Shown: piece by piece, positions 1 to 6,657 of the stretch | How positions within the stretch are numbered: the stretch's first letter is position 1 | Layout: the number at the start of each line of letters is the position of its first letter | Assembly: GCA_020851615.1 (NCBI GenBank) | Contig: JADZCL010000425.1 | Span: forward strand, 1-12,812 | Length of the DNA stretch: 12,812 nt | Direction: 5' to 3' | From: Rubrivivax sp. | GTDB lineage: Bacteria > Pseudomonadota > Gammaproteobacteria > Burkholderiales > Burkholderiaceae_C | The notes under the pieces: model-generated | Databases searched by the model: none | Told to the model about the DNA's origin: nothing | The model's input: only the letters and a program-made list of their open reading frames with translations | Program-made: the position numbers and the translations under genes

Positions 1-373
1 GGAAGGCCGTGTCGCCGGTCAGCAGCACATGCCTTGGCCCGAGCTGCAGGCAACTCGCCGCCTGCAGTGCATCGGGCGTACGCAGGCCGTGCCGCACGCG
101 GATGGCCGCGGCCAGTTCCACGACTTCGCGGCTCAGTTCCACCCACACCAGGTCGGGCCGCGTGAAGAAAGCGTCGAACAGCGCCAGCACGGCAGCGTCG
201 TTCGCCTTCATCGGCCGGACGCGACACTCCAGCCAGGACAGGCGGCTGACGGCCGCACCGACACCAGCATGCGCCCGCTCGATGGCCGCCAGCTCGGCGC
301 GCACGCGTGCGCTAAAAGGCGCCTTGCCCTCGATCAGATAGATCAGCGCGCTGGCGTCGAAGAAGACGATCAC
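1..373 (-). CDS. vapC: PIN-domain toxin, VapC-like ribonuclease (partial, C-terminus beyond window edge)
   Basis: Predicted Mg2+-dependent endoribonuclease toxin of a type II toxin-antitoxin pair; family members cleave tRNA or rRNA and arrest translation. About 124 residues are visible. The four conserved PIN acidic residues are all present: D6 in FFDASAL, E49 in SWLECRV, D101 in RTPDALQAA and D121 in LTGDTAF, so the active site looks intact. The frame opens with GTG at 373-371, overlapping the antitoxin stop in a GTGA arrangement (4 nt). No ATG gives a complete PIN fold, and this overlap favours GTG by translational coupling. Only some 10-20 residues should be missing past base 1. The RNA target cannot be read from sequence. 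The identification as a PIN toxin is firm; the name VapC is by family and context. Confidence 0.88.
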   Translation of the reverse strand, partial: MIVFFDASALIYLIEGKAPFSARVRAELAAIERAHAGVGAAVSRLSWLECRVRPMKANDAAVLALFDAFFTRPDLVWVELSREVVELAAAIRVRHGLRTPDALQAASCLQLGPRHVLLTGDTAF

Positions 374-636
374 CAGGCGCGCTCTTCGGCCAGGCCGGCG
401 TCGATGTCTGCCTTGCTGTGCGTGCCGGCTGCCGGTTGCGCCAGCAGCCACTGCACCGCCGTCATGCCGGGCTGAGCCGACCAGCCCACGGTGAGGCGCT
501 GGTAGTCATCCTCGGACAGCACGACCGCAGCCGGCTTGTTGCGCTTGATCAGGTGCACCGGCCCCCGCCGCAGGCTCTCCTCGATCGCGGCGAACCCGCG
601 GCGCTTGATTTCGGCAGCGGTGAGGGTGTTGTTCAT
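370..636 (-). CDS. Phd/YefM-type antitoxin
   Basis: Predicted antitoxin of the adjacent PIN toxin and autorepressor of the pair. The protein is 88 residues, usual for the family. The N-terminal half reads as a Phd-like DNA-binding and dimerisation domain (ITAAE-like start MNNTLTAAEIKRRG, then GPVHLIKRNKPAAVVLSEDDYQRL, given here as the characteristic region of residues 25-47). The C-terminal part from about residue 55 (AQPGMTAVQWLLAQ and the acidic tail ending AEERAW) would wrap the toxin. The frame is open 31 codons further upstream, but ATG at 636-634 matches the family N-terminus and leaves the promoter and operator outside the gene. It overlaps the toxin start by 4 nt. Pairing of a Phd-type antitoxin with a VapC toxin is common. 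The family call is inferred from motif pattern. Confidence 0.85.
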   Translation of the reverse strand: MNNTLTAAEIKRRGFAAIEESLRRGPVHLIKRNKPAAVVLSEDDYQRLTVGWSAQPGMTAVQWLLAQPAAGTHSKADIDAGLAEERAW

Positions 637-646
637 GGCGATCCGT

Positions 647-695
647 TGAGTACTAAACCGCGCTCGATAGTACTCATTTCGGTACCTATCTACAA
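647..695 (-). promoter_or_regulatory. Promoter and operator of the phd-vapC pair
   Basis: Reading the minus strand there is a -35-like TTGTAG (695-690), a 17-nt spacer and a -10-like TACTAT (672-667), close to the sigma-70 consensus. A perfect 9-bp inverted repeat, TGAGTACTA (647-655) and TAGTACTCA (668-676) with a 12-nt gap, covers the -10 and the predicted start point. Each arm contains the self-complementary AGTACT. This is the layout expected for antitoxin autorepression. The sequence elements are seen directly; binding is inferred. Confidence 0.6.
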
Positions 696-699
696 GCGA

Positions 700-837
700 C
701 CAGCGGACGATGCGAAGCTGGCCAGGCACATCATCGAGAACGACATGCTCAACGGCGACCCGGCCGAACAGACCCGGCCGAACTGCGGCGCCTTCGAGGC
801 GATGAGTTCTTGCTGCGAAGCGCAGGCGCTGTCGTCA
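700..837. other. Divergent intergenic stretch between two toxin-antitoxin modules
   Basis: The space between the divergent antitoxin starts (636 and 899) is 262 bp. Besides the phd promoter (647-695) and a small inverted repeat (838-858), the centre holds no gene I recognise. The plus frame around 706-830 reads smoothly (a stretch including ADDAKLARHIIENDMLNGD) and looks more protein-like than random high-GC sequence, so it may be a degraded fragment, but I cannot assign it. Confidence 0.3.
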
Positions 838-858
838 TGCCCTTATCGAGGTAAGGCA
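838..858. promoter_or_regulatory. Imperfect inverted repeat upstream of prlF, possible operator
   Basis: CCTTA (841-845) and TAAGG (852-856) flank TCGAGG. The outer bases TGC and CA extend the symmetry imperfectly. It lies about 40 nt before the prlF start. PrlF family antitoxins carry an AbrB-like DNA-binding fold and autorepress, so this is a reasonable candidate site. I could not find a convincing -35/-10 pair here, so the assignment is weak. Confidence 0.3.
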
Positions 859-898
859 CTTGCATTACCATTCGACTCCCCGCGATCGAAGCACCCCC

Positions 899-1228
899 AT
901 GCCAGCCACCCTCGAAGCCGAATCCACGCTGACCAGCCGCTACCAGACCACGGTGCCGGAGACCGTGCGCCGCGCGCTCAAGCTGGGCAAGGGCGACCGG
1001 CTGCGCTACCGCGTCCGCGCCGACGGCGAAGTCGTCGTGACACGCGCCCCAGCATCCGAAGACCATGACCCGGCACTCGGCGCGTTCCTGGGTTTCCTGG
1101 CGCGGGACATCGCAGAGCACCCCGAACGTCTGCAGGCGGTCGATGCCGGCCTCGTCAAGCGATTCAAAACGCTGACCGGCCGCACCGAGGTCGATCTCGA
1201 TGCCCCTCTGTCGGCCGACGATGAATGA
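899..1228 (+). CDS. prlF: PrlF-family antitoxin (SohA/PrlF)
   Basis: Antitoxin that neutralises the YhaV ribonuclease and represses its own operon. It is 109 residues, against 111 in the E. coli PrlF I recall. The N-terminal part is an AbrB/SpoVT-type swapped-hairpin: LTSRYQTTVPETVRRALKLG (residues 10-29) followed by KGDRLRYRV and GEVVVTRA. The C-terminal part carries the family-typical EDHDPALGAFLGFLARDI (about residues 48-65), corresponding to the E. coli segment around DHTMNAFLRFLDADI. ATG at 899 is preferred over the in-frame ATG at 860, whose extra 13 residues have no family counterpart. The gene overlaps the yhaV start by ATGA (1225-1228). The order antitoxin-toxin and the overlap are as in E. 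coli prlF-yhaV. Confidence 0.92.
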   Translation: MPATLEAESTLTSRYQTTVPETVRRALKLGKGDRLRYRVRADGEVVVTRAPASEDHDPALGAFLGFLARDIAEHPERLQAVDAGLVKRFKTLTGRTEVDLDAPLSADDE

Positions 1229-1782
1229 GCGCGGCCAGACCCAAGCCGCTGGTCATCCATGGCTGGACGGTATTCGCTCACCCGCTTTTCCTTGCACAGG
1301 TCGAAGCCCTCGCGACGCAGGTCGAAGCGCTCGAGCGCAAGGACCCCAGAGGCTACGCCAGGAAGAACGCCGCCAAGCGGCTGGCGGCCATCGTCAAGCT
1401 GGCCTTCAACGTGGTCCCCGAAGACCCGACGCGCAGCGAATACCGCCAGGGCAGCACCCTGGGCGATGACTGCAAGCACTGGTTCCGCGCCAAGTTCTTC
1501 CAGCAAGACCGGCTGTTCTTTCGCTACCACGAACAGGCCAGGCTGATCGTGTACGCCTGGGTCAACGACGATGACACGCTGCGCGCCTGCGAGAGCAGCG
1601 ACGACGCCTACCGGGTGTTCCGCAAGATGCTGAACGACGGCCATCCGCCGGACGACTGGAAGCAACTGCTCGCCGAGGCACAAGCCGAACAGCAGCGGTT
1701 GCAAGAACTGGCGGGAAGCACACCGGGCGCCGCTGTCGAAGCAGCGGCCACGGTCACGCGGCACCCGGTGGAGAAGATCTAA
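1225..1782 (+). CDS. yhaV: YhaV-family toxin (RelE-fold ribonuclease)
   Basis: Ribonuclease toxin that degrades mRNA and slows growth when not bound by PrlF. Family landmarks are clear along the protein: WTVFAHPLFLAQVEAL near the N-terminus, KDPRGYARKNAAKRLAAI, then the core RAKFFQQDRLFFRYHEQARLIVYAWVNDDDTLR (about residues 87-119; the E. coli counterpart contains YRLFFRYSEK and ILGWMNDENTLR), and DAYRVFRKMLNDGHPPDDW near the end of the fold. It is 185 residues against about 154 in E. coli. The extra roughly 30 residues after LLAEAQAEQQRL are Ala/Glu-rich, probably helical then disordered, and unlike the family. It is translationally coupled to prlF by a 4-nt overlap. No frameshift or missing core motif is visible, so the module is probably functional. 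Confidence 0.92.
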   Translation: MSAARPKPLVIHGWTVFAHPLFLAQVEALATQVEALERKDPRGYARKNAAKRLAAIVKLAFNVVPEDPTRSEYRQGSTLGDDCKHWFRAKFFQQDRLFFRYHEQARLIVYAWVNDDDTLRACESSDDAYRVFRKMLNDGHPPDDWKQLLAEAQAEQQRLQELAGSTPGAAVEAAATVTRHPVEKI

Positions 1783-1839
1783 GGCCCCGCAGTTCCGTTG
1801 GCTCTGGCTGCAACTTCCGCGCAGGCCTGCATGAGGTCT

Positions 1840-2172
1840 TCCTTGCTTGACCGCCGGATAGTGGAGAAGCAACTTGTCCTTGTCGTCACCTGAGATTTCC
1901 AGCCTCGCACCCAGCTTCGCCTGGTCAAGTGCTGCCTGAATCACGGGCTGCACCGTGCCGGCGATCCACTGCGGAAGCCGGTCGCGCACGGCTTTTGTCC
2001 ACTTGCTGGCCTGGCTGCGGCTGGCCGGCAAGACCTCCGCGCCCCCCCCCACCAGGTCGGCGATCAGCTTGCGGATGTCGTACGTTAGGCCGAGGTCTTC
2101 GGAGAACCTGTCGATGATCCGGTACGCCTTGGTGGAGAGCGACGTTCTGCCCTTGAACGTCAGGTCGGTATG
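1840..2172 (-). pseudogene. Truncated AbiEii/AbiGii-type nucleotidyltransferase remnant
   Basis: The minus strand encodes about 110 residues resembling the N-terminal half of AbiEii toxins, nucleotidyltransferases of abortive-infection/toxin-antitoxin systems. Recognisable pieces are FKGRTSLSTKAYRIIDRFSEDLGLTYD, then ASRSQASKWTKAVRDRLPQW, TVQPVIQAALDQ and DDKDKLLLHYPAVKQG. Family members normally read FKGGTSLSK and SEDIDLTYD there. Here the GG of the nucleotidyltransferase motif is GR, one extra Thr codon is inserted, and the second acidic residue of the D-x-D pair is Gly. The frame has no start codon at a sensible place: similarity stops near 2172, 40 bp before the divergent methyltransferase, and stops again after KQG (about 1840). 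Residues before the motif and the whole C-terminal half are missing, and no AbiEi partner is present. It is a gene fossil, not an active toxin. A C-run at 2042-2050 lies inside it but keeps the frame. Confidence 0.75.
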
Positions 2173-2212
2173 CGGGGGATGATGGTCCGGATGTGGCCTG
2201 GATGCAGGCAAA

Positions 2213-3247
2213 ATGGAAGACTTGACCAGCCCTCCCCGCCATGCCCCGGAAGTAAAGCCCGCGACTGCGGTGCCGGACCCGAACACCGCCGTCTGGTCGC
2301 GCTACTGGGCGCAGGGTGCGCTGCATTCCTGCGCCACCAGCTACGACGGTGCCTACGGTGGTGCGCTGGCGGCGTTCTGGCGCACCCAGTTCGTGGACCT
2401 GAAGCCCGGCCAGCAGGTGCTGGACATCGCCACCGGCAACGGCGCCCTGCCGCAGTTGCTGCTGCAGACGATGGCCACGACGGGGTTCCAGTGCGACGCC
2501 ATCGACCGTGCCGCCATCGTCCCGACCTGGGCGGCGGCGCTGCCGCCGACACTGCGCGAGCGGCTGCGCTTCCATGCCCAGATTGCCGCCGAGCAGTTGC
2601 CGTTTGCGGACAGCCGCTTCGACCTCGTGATCAGCCAGTACGGCATCGAATACGCCGAACTGCCGCAGGCGCTGCGGGAACTGCTCCGCGTGCTGCGGCC
2701 GGACGGCCGCGTGGCGCTGGTGCTGCACCATGCGGCGTCACGGCCGGCGCTGCTGGCGCGCATCGAACTCGACCATATCGGCTGGCTGCGGGCGGCCGAC
2801 GGCCTGCTGGCGGCGGCGGCCGACATGGTCGCTCCGGTGGTCGAGGCGGCCACCGCCGAAGGCCGGGCGCGCCTGAGCCGCAGCGCCGACGCCGAAGCGC
2901 TGCGCCAGCGCTTCAATGCCGCCCAGGTTGCGCTGCGGCAGCGCCTGGAGGCCCGGCACGACGGCGCCGACGTGCTGCAGGAAGCGCAGGACGCGACGGC
3001 CCGGGTGCTGCAGCTGGCCGGCACCCGCGGCGAGGCCGCCGCCCGCCTGGCGCTGCAGCGGTTCCACCTGGCCTTGTCGGACCAGCAAGCGCGCCTGACC
3101 GGGCTGTGTGAGCATGCGCTGGATGAGCCGCAGGTGCAGCAGGTCGGCGCGTCGCTGAGGGCTGCGGGCCGCGCGGTGAACATCGCGCCGCTGCACGAGG
3201 GCCCGCATCTGATGGGCTGGTCGCTGGTCGCCGCGCCGCAGCGCTGA
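2213..3247 (+). CDS. Class I SAM-dependent methyltransferase, substrate unknown
   Basis: Predicted cytoplasmic methyltransferase of 344 residues. The Rossmann domain spans about residues 60-175: SAM-binding motif I VLDIATGNG (69-77), an acidic residue ending strand 2 (CDAID, 94-98), a motif AEQLPFADSRFDLVISQYGIEY (126-147, split here for naming) and the post-motif LLRVLRPDGRVALVLHH (157-173). This resembles UbiE/Methyltransf_11-type enzymes. The roughly 170-residue C-terminal region is predicted to be helical (many Ala, Arg, Gln, Leu) and is not part of the common fold; it probably forms a substrate lid or dimer surface. It closes with LMGWSLVAAPQR, a strand-like ending frequent in this group. 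The ATG is preceded by a purine-rich GGATGCAGG. It is a single gene on the plus strand, facing the sulfotransferase across the IS element, with no obvious operon partner. The substrate cannot be inferred. Confidence 0.82.
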   Translation: MEDLTSPPRHAPEVKPATAVPDPNTAVWSRYWAQGALHSCATSYDGAYGGALAAFWRTQFVDLKPGQQVLDIATGNGALPQLLLQTMATTGFQCDAIDRAAIVPTWAAALPPTLRERLRFHAQIAAEQLPFADSRFDLVISQYGIEYAELPQALRELLRVLRPDGRVALVLHHAASRPALLARIELDHIGWLRAADGLLAAAADMVAPVVEAATAEGRARLSRSADAEALRQRFNAAQVALRQRLEARHDGADVLQEAQDATARVLQLAGTRGEAAARLALQRFHLALSDQQARLTGLCEHALDEPQVQQVGASLRAAGRAVNIAPLHEGPHLMGWSLVAAPQR

Positions 3248-3424
3248 ACGAAAAAATAGGGGCCTGCAGGCTGAGTTCGGACTCCGAGCGGCCCTCCACA
3301 AGCCGGTGTCCCCTTGCGGGACCACCGGCACCTGATCTCGGCCGAGGCCGCGCTCGGGTTGCTGATCGGCCGCCTGGCGACGGCTGGCCTGCAGGCCAAG
3401 GTCGACACCCTGGACGAGGGCTAG
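3248..3424 (+). other. Non-genic stretch with an orphan reading-frame remnant
   Basis: After the methyltransferase stop there is no complete gene before the IS element. One plus frame is open from 3275 to a TAG at 3422-3424, and its last part reads LISAEAALGLLIGRLATAG, then LQAKVDTLDEG and stop. That composition looks like the end of a real helical protein, but there is no start codon and I do not recognise it. The TAG lies inside the CTAG at the IS boundary. It could be a leftover of a gene deleted before the IS arrived. Confidence 0.35.
3302..3329. terminator. Strong hairpin downstream of the methyltransferase gene
   Basis: GCCGGTG (3302-3308) pairs perfectly with CACCGGC (3323-3329). The helix extends with TCCC/GGGA past one bulged C, and the loop is C-TTGC. 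There is no T-tract on either strand, so if it ends methyltransferase transcription it would not be a classical intrinsic terminator. It could equally be a REP-like element or mRNA 3'-end stabiliser. Confidence 0.35.
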
Positions 3425-3440
3425 GAGCGTGGGCGGCAGA
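3421..3440. repeat. Left terminal inverted repeat of the IS element
   Basis: CTAGGAGCGTGGGCGGCAGA is the exact reverse complement of 4959-4978. It is followed by about 150 bp of non-coding IS sequence before the transposase stop. Confidence 0.9.
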
Positions 3441-3592
3441 TTTCTGCGACGCCCATGATGTTGACCATCGGCCGCGGCACTGCGGTGATGGAGCCAGCGT
3501 TCGCTGCGTAGCGCGCCGGCTGCGGGCTATGCGGGCGTCGATTGCGTCGCTCAGGCAGTGTTTTGAGGTCGAATGCGGTCATCTCGCGACCC

Positions 3593-4912
3593 TCACGCAG
3601 CCTTCAGGCTGCTCATTCGTCGCAGATTCAGCGCCAAGCACACGAGCTTGAACTCGGCTTGCACCCGATGCAGCCCGCGCAGGCTGAACTGACGGAATCC
3701 CAGCACGCTCTTGATCCAGCCGTTGGGCGGCTCGGCAATCCACTTGCGCTTGCGGTACGCCGCCTTGCCCGCGTCGGTCTGCAGCTTGGCGGCCATGGCC
3801 GCGGTGTGCGGGTTCTTCTGCGCATCGACTTCGGCGCAGCGCTTGCCTTCACGTCCCATGGCCACCACCAACTCCGTGCTCGAGTCGGCCAGGGCCTTGA
3901 AGTTGTCTTCGCTGCGGTAGCCCGCGTCAGCCAGGGCCTGCTCGGGGGCTTTTCCCGTGTTGGCCTTGACCGCATTGACCATCGGCACGAGCTGCCCCAC
4001 ATCGGCGGCGTTGTTGCCCAGTTTGGCCGCCACAATGATCTTGGCTTGCTCATCAACCGCCGTCTGTGCGTTGTAGCTGGCGTCGAAGCCGCCACCGGCG
4101 CGCTTCATGATGCGGCTGTCGGGGTCGGTGAAGTTGTCCTGCGCCTTGGGCTCGGGCACACCGAACTCGCGCTTGTAGCGTCCCCCCGTGGGTTTGCCTT
4201 CATCGTCGCGCGGCTTGCACTCGTCGTCCTCGCTGCGGCCTCGCTCGATGTCGGACTCGCGCTGGCGTTGCTCGATGCGCTGGCGTGCCTGGGTGATGGC
4301 CTTCAGGCGGTCCTGGCGACGCTGGATCTCCGCGGGGATGTCCACCTCGGGCTCATTGGCCTCGGCCGCGTCGGCGTTCTTGGCGCGTTCGAGCAGCGCG
4401 TCGATCTGCGCCTTGAGTTCGACTTCGGCTTGCTGCATGCGCTCGTAGCTCATGGCTTTGTGGCGGCTTGCATTGGCCTTGATCTTGGTGCCGTCGATGG
4501 CCACCGTGCCCAGCTTGACCAGCCCCATCTCCTGGGCCAGCTTGACCACCTGCACGAACAGATCGGACAACTCCTTGAGGTGCAACGCCCGGAAGTCGCG
4601 GATGGTGCGGTGCTTGGGGAAGTTGCCCGCGCCCAGCATCCGAAACGCCAGGTCCTCGTGCAGCCGGCGTTCGATCTTGCGCGAACTGAACACGCCAGTG
4701 GCGTAGCCGTAGATCAGCGCCTTGACCATCATGGCCGGGTGAAACGGCTGGTTGCGCGCGCCACCGCCTTCGTAGCGCGCGTAGAACGCCCGCAGGTCCA
4801 GAGCATCGACCGTGTCGCTGATGAAATAGGCCAGGTGCCCCTTGGGCAGCCAGTCCTGCAGCGATGCGGGCAGCAACATTTCCTGTTGCGGTTCGTAGGG
4901 GCGGTAGCTCAT
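3593..4912 (-). CDS. IS1182-family transposase (DDE)
   Basis: The 439-residue transposase catalyses cut or copy of the element at its inverted repeats. The N-terminal DNA-binding part contains LLPASLQDWLPKGHLAYFI and HPAMMVKALIYGYATGVFSS (residues 59-77), typical of the family, followed by RRLHEDLAFRMLGAGNFPKH and TIRDFRALH. Candidate catalytic residues are D140 (GTVAIDGTKIKANAS), D329 (ALADAGYRSEDNF) and E394 (KWIAEPPNGWIKSVLGFRQF). A charged, coiled-coil-like insert (about residues 155-245, rich in Arg, Glu and Gln) separates the first Asp from the rest, as in other IS1182 transposases. The ATG lies about 46 bp inside the right inverted repeat, so its promoter must sit in that end or in flanking DNA. 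The gene is full length and uninterrupted. Confidence 0.93.
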   Translation of the reverse strand: MSYRPYEPQQEMLLPASLQDWLPKGHLAYFISDTVDALDLRAFYARYEGGGARNQPFHPAMMVKALIYGYATGVFSSRKIERRLHEDLAFRMLGAGNFPKHRTIRDFRALHLKELSDLFVQVVKLAQEMGLVKLGTVAIDGTKIKANASRHKAMSYERMQQAEVELKAQIDALLERAKNADAAEANEPEVDIPAEIQRRQDRLKAITQARQRIEQRQRESDIERGRSEDDECKPRDDEGKPTGGRYKREFGVPEPKAQDNFTDPDSRIMKRAGGGFDASYNAQTAVDEQAKIIVAAKLGNNAADVGQLVPMVNAVKANTGKAPEQALADAGYRSEDNFKALADSSTELVVAMGREGKRCAEVDAQKNPHTAAMAAKLQTDAGKAAYRKRKWIAEPPNGWIKSVLGFRQFSLRGLHRVQAEFKLVCLALNLRRMSSLKAA

Positions 4913-4958
4913 GCTCGTTCAACGCTCACCAGCCTGCCGCGCTGTCAGGGACTTCCCT

Positions 4959-4978
4959 TCTGCCGCCCACGCTCCTAG
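4959..4978. repeat. Right terminal inverted repeat of the IS element
   Basis: TCTGCCGCCCACGCTCCTAG is the exact reverse complement of the left repeat at 3421-3440. The next outward base pair (3420 G, 4979 C) also matches, then symmetry ends. Confidence 0.9.
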
Positions 4979-5067
4979 CACCTGATGGGCTGCACACTGC
5001 GGGTCGAGCCGGCCGACGCCGGCGCCGCAGGCCCGCCGGAAACAGCGAAGCGCGGCAGCGCGCCTGG

Positions 5068-6630
5068 TCACAAGCCCGCGGCCGCCAGACGTGCACGCAT
5101 CGGCTCCAGCGGCGTGGCATAACGCTGCCACTGGCCGAGGAAGCGCGTGTGGATCGCCTCGCGCACCTGCACCATGCTGGCGGTGGCCACGGCGCCGCGG
5201 CGTGTCTCGATCGCCACCACACCCGGATCCCAGGGCAGGCCACAGAAGCCGAGCACTTGGCGCGCCGCGGCCTGCGGGTCGGTCACGAGCATGCGGTAGT
5301 CGATGTCCAGCACGCGGCCCGGGAATGCCCGATGCCAATGCGCCATCAGCGCGCGGTAGCGCACGTAGTGGTCGGCCATTTCGAGCGGATCGAAGCTGTG
5401 CGCGTTGCCGGGCGCAAATAGCTGTTTCAGGTTGGAGAAGCAAACGTCCATCGGCTCGCGCACCATGTGCAGGAACTTCGCCCGCGGCAGCGCCTTGGCG
5501 ATCCAACCCAGCACGAGGTAGTTGACCGGCAGCTTGTCGGTATAGAAGGGATGGCCCCGGGCGCGCCACTGCGTGTGCGTCAGGTAGCGCCGGCCCAGGC
5601 CGGACCAGTCGGTCCATCGGGCCAGCGCGCGCGCCAGCGCGCCGTCGGCTTCCAGTGGACCGGGACAGCCGGTCATGCAGCGCGCCTGGAAGGTGAAGTC
5701 GCGCAGTTCGCCCGCGTCCACCACCTGCGGATGGCCGCCCAGCATGCGCTCGAGCAGCGTGGTGCCCGAGCGCGGCATGCCGACGACGAAGATCGGGCAA
5801 GGTCCGGGATCCTGCTCCGTGGCGTCGTCGGCGCCGCGCCCTACGGTCTGCAGCAGTTCGAACAGCTCCGCATCCGCTCGTGCGTCGTAGGCGAGCTGCG
5901 CGCGCCGCGCGCTCATGCCGGCGGACAGCAGCGGCCAGGCGGCTTCGGCATCGCCCAGATCGTCGAGCTCCTTGAACAGCGCGTAGTAGAGCAAAGGGGC
6001 ACCGTGACTTGCGCCGCCGATCCGCGCGACGGCGTCGCGCAGGCGCTGCACGTGGTTGCTCTGCGGAGTCTGGCGCATCACACCGGCCAGCATGTAGTGC
6101 GCCGGCGCATCGTTCGGCTGCAGGCGCAGGCACAGCTCGTAGGACGCCACTGCCGCGGCCAGGTCGCCCGCGAACATGCGCGCCAGACCGATCAGGTAGA
6201 AGAGCCTGGCGCTGCGCACGCCGAGTCCGGCCGCGGCTTCGAGCAGCGGCAGCGCCGGGTCCGGGAACGACTGGTCGCACAGCGACTGGGCGACGTCGAG
6301 CAGCACCTCCGGCTCGCTCGACCCGGTCACCACCGGCGCCGCCGCGACCCGCAAGCCGGCCTCGATCTCGCCGATGCCGAAGGCCTGCTTTACGACCGCG
6401 GCGGCCAGCGTGCCTTCGTCCTGTTCCAAGGCAGCGGCGGCCAGGATCGCATCCGCCGCGTCCAGCAGTCTGTCCTGCTGCTGGGCCAGGATCGACAGAC
6501 GGAGCTGCGCCGGGACGCCCCAGTCGGGATGTCGCGCCAGTTGCTGGTACAACCCACGCGCGGCATCCAGCCGATCACGCGAAGCTTCCTGTTCGGCCCG
6601 ATGCCAGAGTGCCAGTTCGGGTGTGGACAT
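5068..6630 (-). CDS. TPR-repeat sulfotransferase (PAPS-dependent)
   Basis: Predicted cytoplasmic enzyme moving a sulfuryl group from PAPS to an unknown acceptor; 520 residues. Residues 1-265 form helix-turn-helix repeats of TPR type (for example LFYLIGLARMFAGDLAAAVA at 143-162 and SYELCLRLQPNDAPAHYMLA after it), likely for binding a protein or peptide partner. The sulfotransferase domain follows. The 5'-phosphosulfate loop is PIFVVGMPRSGTTLLERML (279-297), a lysine in FYTDKLPVNYLVL sits near 366, and the 3'-phosphate motif is HMVREPMDVCFSNLKQLF (388-405) with R391 and S399. The architecture resembles bacterial proteins related to tyrosylprotein sulfotransferases. The start is uncertain: ATG at 6630 gives the usual N-terminus MSTPELALWHRAEQ but has no Shine-Dalgarno, whereas an in-frame TTG at 6645 follows AGGCGGGA. 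The gene lies 93 nt downstream of the TonB receptor, in the same direction, across a terminator. Confidence 0.88.
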   Translation of the reverse strand: MSTPELALWHRAEQEASRDRLDAARGLYQQLARHPDWGVPAQLRLSILAQQQDRLLDAADAILAAAALEQDEGTLAAAVVKQAFGIGEIEAGLRVAAAPVVTGSSEPEVLLDVAQSLCDQSFPDPALPLLEAAAGLGVRSARLFYLIGLARMFAGDLAAAVASYELCLRLQPNDAPAHYMLAGVMRQTPQSNHVQRLRDAVARIGGASHGAPLLYYALFKELDDLGDAEAAWPLLSAGMSARRAQLAYDARADAELFELLQTVGRGADDATEQDPGPCPIFVVGMPRSGTTLLERMLGGHPQVVDAGELRDFTFQARCMTGCPGPLEADGALARALARWTDWSGLGRRYLTHTQWRARGHPFYTDKLPVNYLVLGWIAKALPRAKFLHMVREPMDVCFSNLKQLFAPGNAHSFDPLEMADHYVRYRALMAHWHRAFPGRVLDIDYRMLVTDPQAAARQVLGFCGLPWDPGVVAIETRRGAVATASMVQVREAIHTRFLGQWQRYATPLEPMRARLAAAGL

Positions 6631-6657
6631 TTTGGAGCGGCGCAAGTCCCGCCTGTC

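Larger units (their letters stand above)
3421..4978 (-). mobile_element. Complete IS1182-family insertion sequence
   Basis: The element is bounded by perfect 20-bp inverted repeats at 3421-3440 and 4959-4978 and contains one transposase gene on the minus strand. The outermost four bases on both sides are CTAG. Because CTAG is its own reverse complement, it can be read either as part of the repeats or as a 4-bp target duplication. In the second reading the element proper is 3425-4974 (1550 bp). Rejoining the flanks at one CTAG gives GAGGG-CTAG-CACCTG. The ends and transposase are undamaged, so the insertion is probably recent and potentially mobile. Confidence 0.85.

Noticed and set aside
2042..2050. 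A run of nine C residues as a phase-variation tract
   Set aside because: It lies inside the non-functional AbiEii remnant, so slippage there would switch nothing.
1006..2286. A 426-codon minus-strand frame as a full AbiEii-containing protein
   Set aside because: Only the part from about 2172 to 1840 is family-like. The rest is antisense to yhaV, prlF and the methyltransferase start, so the long frame is a high-GC artefact around a fossil.
3542..4978. A 478-codon plus-strand open frame across the IS element
   Set aside because: It is antisense to the IS1182 transposase, which has family motifs throughout, and shows no recognisable domain.
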